From: DATESN01 sp035270785
Lineage (GTDB): Bacteria > Bacillota > Clostridia > Lachnospirales > Lachnospiraceae
Reading direction: 5' to 3'
Length of the DNA stretch: 64,000 nt
Assembly: GCA_035270785.1 (NCBI GenBank)
Contig: DATESN010000101.1
Span: 1-64,000, forward strand
The notes beneath the pieces were generated by a model. The model saw only the letters and a list, made by a program, of their open reading frames with translations. It did no database searches and was not told the origin of the DNA. The translations under genes were made by a program, and so were the position numbers. Positions within the stretch are counted from its first letter, which is position 1; each line of letters opens with the position of its first letter. Below are positions 61,399-64,000 of the stretch, piece by piece.

Positions 61399-61427
61399 TT
61401 GCATTTTAATAAATAATATAATAGAAT
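61399..61427 (+). promoter_or_regulatory. Promoter of tRNA-Glu
   Basis: TTGCAT (61399-61404), a 17-bp spacer and TAGAAT (61422-61427) lie 30 bp before the tRNA 5' end. Confidence 0.6.
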
Positions 61428-61457
61428 AAGCAAGGATTACGAATTCAACTAATCTAA

Positions 61458-61529
61458 GGCGTGTTGGTCAAGTGGTTAAGACGCTGCCCTCTCACGGCAG
61501 AATCACGGGTTCAATTCCCGTACACGCTA
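61458..61529 (+). tRNA. tRNA-Glu (anticodon CTC)
   Basis: A 72-nt cloverleaf: acceptor GGCGTGT/ACACGCT, anticodon stem CTGCC/GGCAG with loop CTCTCAC, T-stem ACGGG/CCCGT with loop TTCAATT, and discriminator A at 61529. The D-loop has GGTTAAGAC as in other clostridial Glu tRNAs. The first pair is a G-U wobble. CCA is not encoded, so it is added after transcription. It reads GAG codons, and stands alone on the plus strand. Confidence 0.95.
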
Positions 61530-61569
61530 TACTGAAATGTTTTTAACTTATTAGATTATATGACTTTAA

Positions 61570-64000
61570 TTATACAAAATCAAATAGACTAAGTTGATTT
61601 GATTCAGGCAATTTTCCCAGTAGACCAAGTTCACTCATTAAATCAACTACTGTTTTTGATGCCTTTGTCCGAAATCGAAAATCATCCTGAGATAAAAATG
61701 GACCGTCTTTTGAAGCTTCAACTATCGCATCTGCTGCTTTCTCACCTAATCCATCAATACTGTTTAATGAAGGCATGATCTTCCCATCTATGATCTGAAA
61801 CAATCTTGATTGCGCCCTAAATACATCTATTTGCTCAAATTCAAATCCTCTTGCATACATTTCTTGAACTATCTTCATGTCCTTAAATGCATCTTGCTCC
61901 TTTTTAGTAAGTTGTTCTGTTCTCTTTTTATAATCCGAGATACAACTTTCTAAATGCTTTTGTCCACGACACATGATTTCATATGAAAATGCAGATGCAC
62001 GTATGCTAAAGAAGGATGCATAATACGCTAACGGATAATTTACTTTACAAAAAGCGATTCTCCATGCCATCATAACATACGCTGCCGCATGCGCTTTTGG
62101 AAACATATATTTAATTTTTTTGCAGGACCAAATATACCATTCTGGAACATCTGCCGCAATCATAGCATCTTCCCATTCTGGTTTTAATCCTTTTCCTTTT
62201 CGAACGGATTCCATAATAGTAAAAGATAGACTACTCTCCACACCTTTACCAATCAAATATGTCATAATATCATCACGAGTACATATAGCTGTAGAAATTG
62301 TTGCCTTTCCCTCTTCTATTAGAGTTTGCGCATTTCCCAACCACACATCCGTACCATGAGATAGTCCTGAAATTCTTACTAGATCAGAAAACGACTGTGG
62401 CTTAGTGTCCTCTAACATCTGAATAACAAATTCAGTACCAAACTCAGGAATACCAAGGGAACCCATTTTGCACCCACCAATTTGCTCAGGTGTAATAGAA
62501 AGGGCCTTCGTACTTCTAAATAGAGACATTACTTCTGGATCATCTAAGGGAATCTCCACTGCATTAATATCAGTTAAATCTTCTAACATTCGAATCATGG
62601 TAGGATCGTCGTGTCCTAATATATCTAATTTCAGTAAATTATGATCAATAGAATGATAATCAAAATGAGTCGTTATAGTATCGGTAGTCATATCGTTTGC
62701 TGGGTGTTGCACTGGCGTAAATGAATTAATATCTTCTCCGATAGGTAGTACAATAATACCCCCTGGATGTTGACCAGTTGATCTTCTAATCCCAGTACAG
62801 CCCTTTACAATACGATTTATCTCACAGGTTCTTTTTTTCAGTCCTCGTTCTTCATAATAATTCTTCACATAACCAAATGCTGTTTTATCAGCAAGGGTTC
62901 CAATAGTACCTGCCCGAAAGGTTTGACCAGCTCCAAAGATAACTTCCGTATACTTATGTGCTTTACTTTGATATTCTCCAGAAAAATTAAGATCTATATC
63001 TGGTTCTTTATCTCCATTAAACCCTAAAAAAGTTTCAAAAGGAATATCAAACCCGTCTTTATGTAAAGGGGTGGAGCATACGGGACATAATTTATTTGGC
63101 ATATCAATCCCTGCACATCCTGAATATGCTTTTACTTCTTTTGACTCAAAATCACAGTAATGGCATTTTTTGCAATAATAATGTGGACTAAGTGGATTCA
63201 CTTCTGTGATTCCTGACATCGTCGCCACAAAGGAAGAGCCAACAGATCCACGAGAACCAACTAAATACCCATCCTCAACAGATTTCCATACTAGTTTTTG
63301 GGCAATAATATACATCACTGCAAATCCATTGGTAATGATAGAGTGAAGCTCTTTCTCTAATCTTTTTTCCACAATATCTGGTAACGGATTTCCATATAAT
63401 TCATAAGCTTTTTTGTAACAGATGTCTGTTAACGTTTTATCTGAATCTTCAATAATAGGAGCACATTTATCAGGACGAACTGGGGATATCTTCTCGCACA
63501 TATCGGCAATTAAATTTGTATTGGTTATAACTACTTCTTTTGCTTTATCACTTCCCAAATAATCAAACTCATGAAGCATCTCATCTGTTGTTCGTAAATA
63601 AAGTGGTGCTTGATCATCCGAGTCTTTAAACCCTTTCCCAGCCATAATAATGCGGCGATATACTTCATCTTCAGGATCAAGAAAATGAACGTCACACGTT
63701 GCTACTACCGGTTTGTTAAATTCTTCACCTAGTGAAACAATTTTTTTATTAAAGTTTATTAAATCTTTTTCAGAATTTACACTTGCTACCCGTTCAGAAT
63801 CTATCATAAAGTGATTATTCCCTAAAGGTTGAATCTCTAAATAATCATAAAACCTAACAATTCTAGATATCTCTGTATCTGATTTTTCATCAAGTAATGC
63901 TCGAAATAATTCACCTGCTTCACATGCGCTTCCTAGTATCAACCCTTCTCTATGAAACTGTATCAAACTCTTTGGTATTTTGGGTCTTTTATTGTAAAAA
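61570..64000 (-). CDS. polC: DNA polymerase III PolC-type alpha subunit, 5' end beyond the window
   Basis: Replicative polymerase of low-GC Gram-positives. The frame stays open to 64000, so about 809 C-terminal residues are seen out of roughly 1450. Visible parts: the end of the PHP domain (KSLIQFHREGLILGSACEAGEL, core GSACEAGEL), the DxxAPLYLRTTDEML region, GSRGSVGSSFVA of the polymerase active site, a zinc-binding set (CKKCHYC and CPVC), EPDIDLNFSGEYQ with catalytic aspartates, and the thumb and fingers. The C-terminus NQLSLFDFV contains the QLSLF clamp-binding motif. The exonuclease and N-terminal domains lie outside. Confidence 0.96.
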   Translation of the reverse strand, partial: FYNKRPKIPKSLIQFHREGLILGSACEAGELFRALLDEKSDTEISRIVRFYDYLEIQPLGNNHFMIDSERVASVNSEKDLINFNKKIVSLGEEFNKPVVATCDVHFLDPEDEVYRRIIMAGKGFKDSDDQAPLYLRTTDEMLHEFDYLGSDKAKEVVITNTNLIADMCEKISPVRPDKCAPIIEDSDKTLTDICYKKAYELYGNPLPDIVEKRLEKELHSIITNGFAVMYIIAQKLVWKSVEDGYLVGSRGSVGSSFVATMSGITEVNPLSPHYYCKKCHYCDFESKEVKAYSGCAGIDMPNKLCPVCSTPLHKDGFDIPFETFLGFNGDKEPDIDLNFSGEYQSKAHKYTEVIFGAGQTFRAGTIGTLADKTAFGYVKNYYEERGLKKRTCEINRIVKGCTGIRRSTGQHPGGIIVLPIGEDINSFTPVQHPANDMTTDTITTHFDYHSIDHNLLKLDILGHDDPTMIRMLEDLTDINAVEIPLDDPEVMSLFRSTKALSITPEQIGGCKMGSLGIPEFGTEFVIQMLEDTKPQSFSDLVRISGLSHGTDVWLGNAQTLIEEGKATISTAICTRDDIMTYLIGKGVESSLSFTIMESVRKGKGLKPEWEDAMIAADVPEWYIWSCKKIKYMFPKAHAAAYVMMAWRIAFCKVNYPLAYYASFFSIRASAFSYEIMCRGQKHLESCISDYKKRTEQLTKKEQDAFKDMKIVQEMYARGFEFEQIDVFRAQSRLFQIIDGKIMPSLNSIDGLGEKAADAIVEASKDGPFLSQDDFRFRTKASKTVVDLMSELGLLGKLPESNQLSLFDFV

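Overview
The window comes from a low-GC, endospore-forming, strictly bacterial Firmicute. The best fit is the Clostridia, probably Lachnospiraceae. The grounds are AT-rich DNA with strong GGAGG ribosome sites, the Gram-positive replicase PolC, a complete spoIIIAA-AH cluster, spoIIM, spoIVB, spo0A, RemA, RNase Y and RqcH, and the order yicC-remA-gmk-rpoZ-rimO-pgsA-cinA. The family call is an inference from gene order and protein similarity that I recognise, not from a search. Nearly every gene is on the minus strand. The plus-strand exceptions are a PHP phosphatase, a SpoVB-like flippase, a DAHP synthase and one tRNA-Glu.

Layout, left to right. 1-800: a PadR-type regulator cut by the window edge and a TspO/MBR membrane protein. 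900-4240: the glycolytic cluster gap-pgk-tpiA. 4.4-8.1 kb: a PHP phosphatase, then iscS-iscU-mnmA for sulfur transfer to Fe-S clusters and tRNA. 8.2-10.8 kb: a SpoVB-like flippase and a DAHP synthase with an unusual tandem-repeat array abutting its promoter. 10.8-14.1 kb: xerD, spoIIM, a decayed Nudix gene and an aspartate-type aminotransferase. 14.3-18.0 kb: rny, recX, and recA with two LexA boxes. 18.3-28.1 kb: an acyltransferase, cinA, pgsA, rimO, rpoZ, gmk, remA, yicC, rqcH and glgA. 28.2-38.8 kb: the classic nusB-xseA-xseB-ispA-dxs-tlyA-nadK-argR-recN-spoIVB-spo0A run. 38.9-48.0 kb: asp23, a transglutaminase-like lipoprotein, prfC and the spoIIIA operon. 48.1-52 kb: pnp, rpsO and an NlpC/P60 hydrolase. 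52.2-61.2 kb: the rimP-nusA-rnpM-ylxQ-infB-rbfA-nrnA-truB-ribF translation operon. 61.4-64 kb: tRNA-Glu and the 3' part of polC.

Most of this is conserved housekeeping and sporulation machinery. The most striking anomaly is the gene at the spo0A position. It keeps the first strand-helix-strand of the receiver and the whole DNA-binding domain, but about 94 residues between them, including the phosphoacceptor aspartate, are absent in frame. A second theme is short tandem repeats at functional places: a 42-bp array and an 18-bp array inside infB, a 12-bp array forming the RecA tail, a 13-bp array spanning an acyltransferase stop codon, a 28-bp duplication touching the NlpC/P60 promoter, and a 20-21-bp array touching the DAHP synthase promoter. 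Sigma-E-like promoters precede both spoIIM and spoIIIAA, and a long hairpin lies in the pnp leader.
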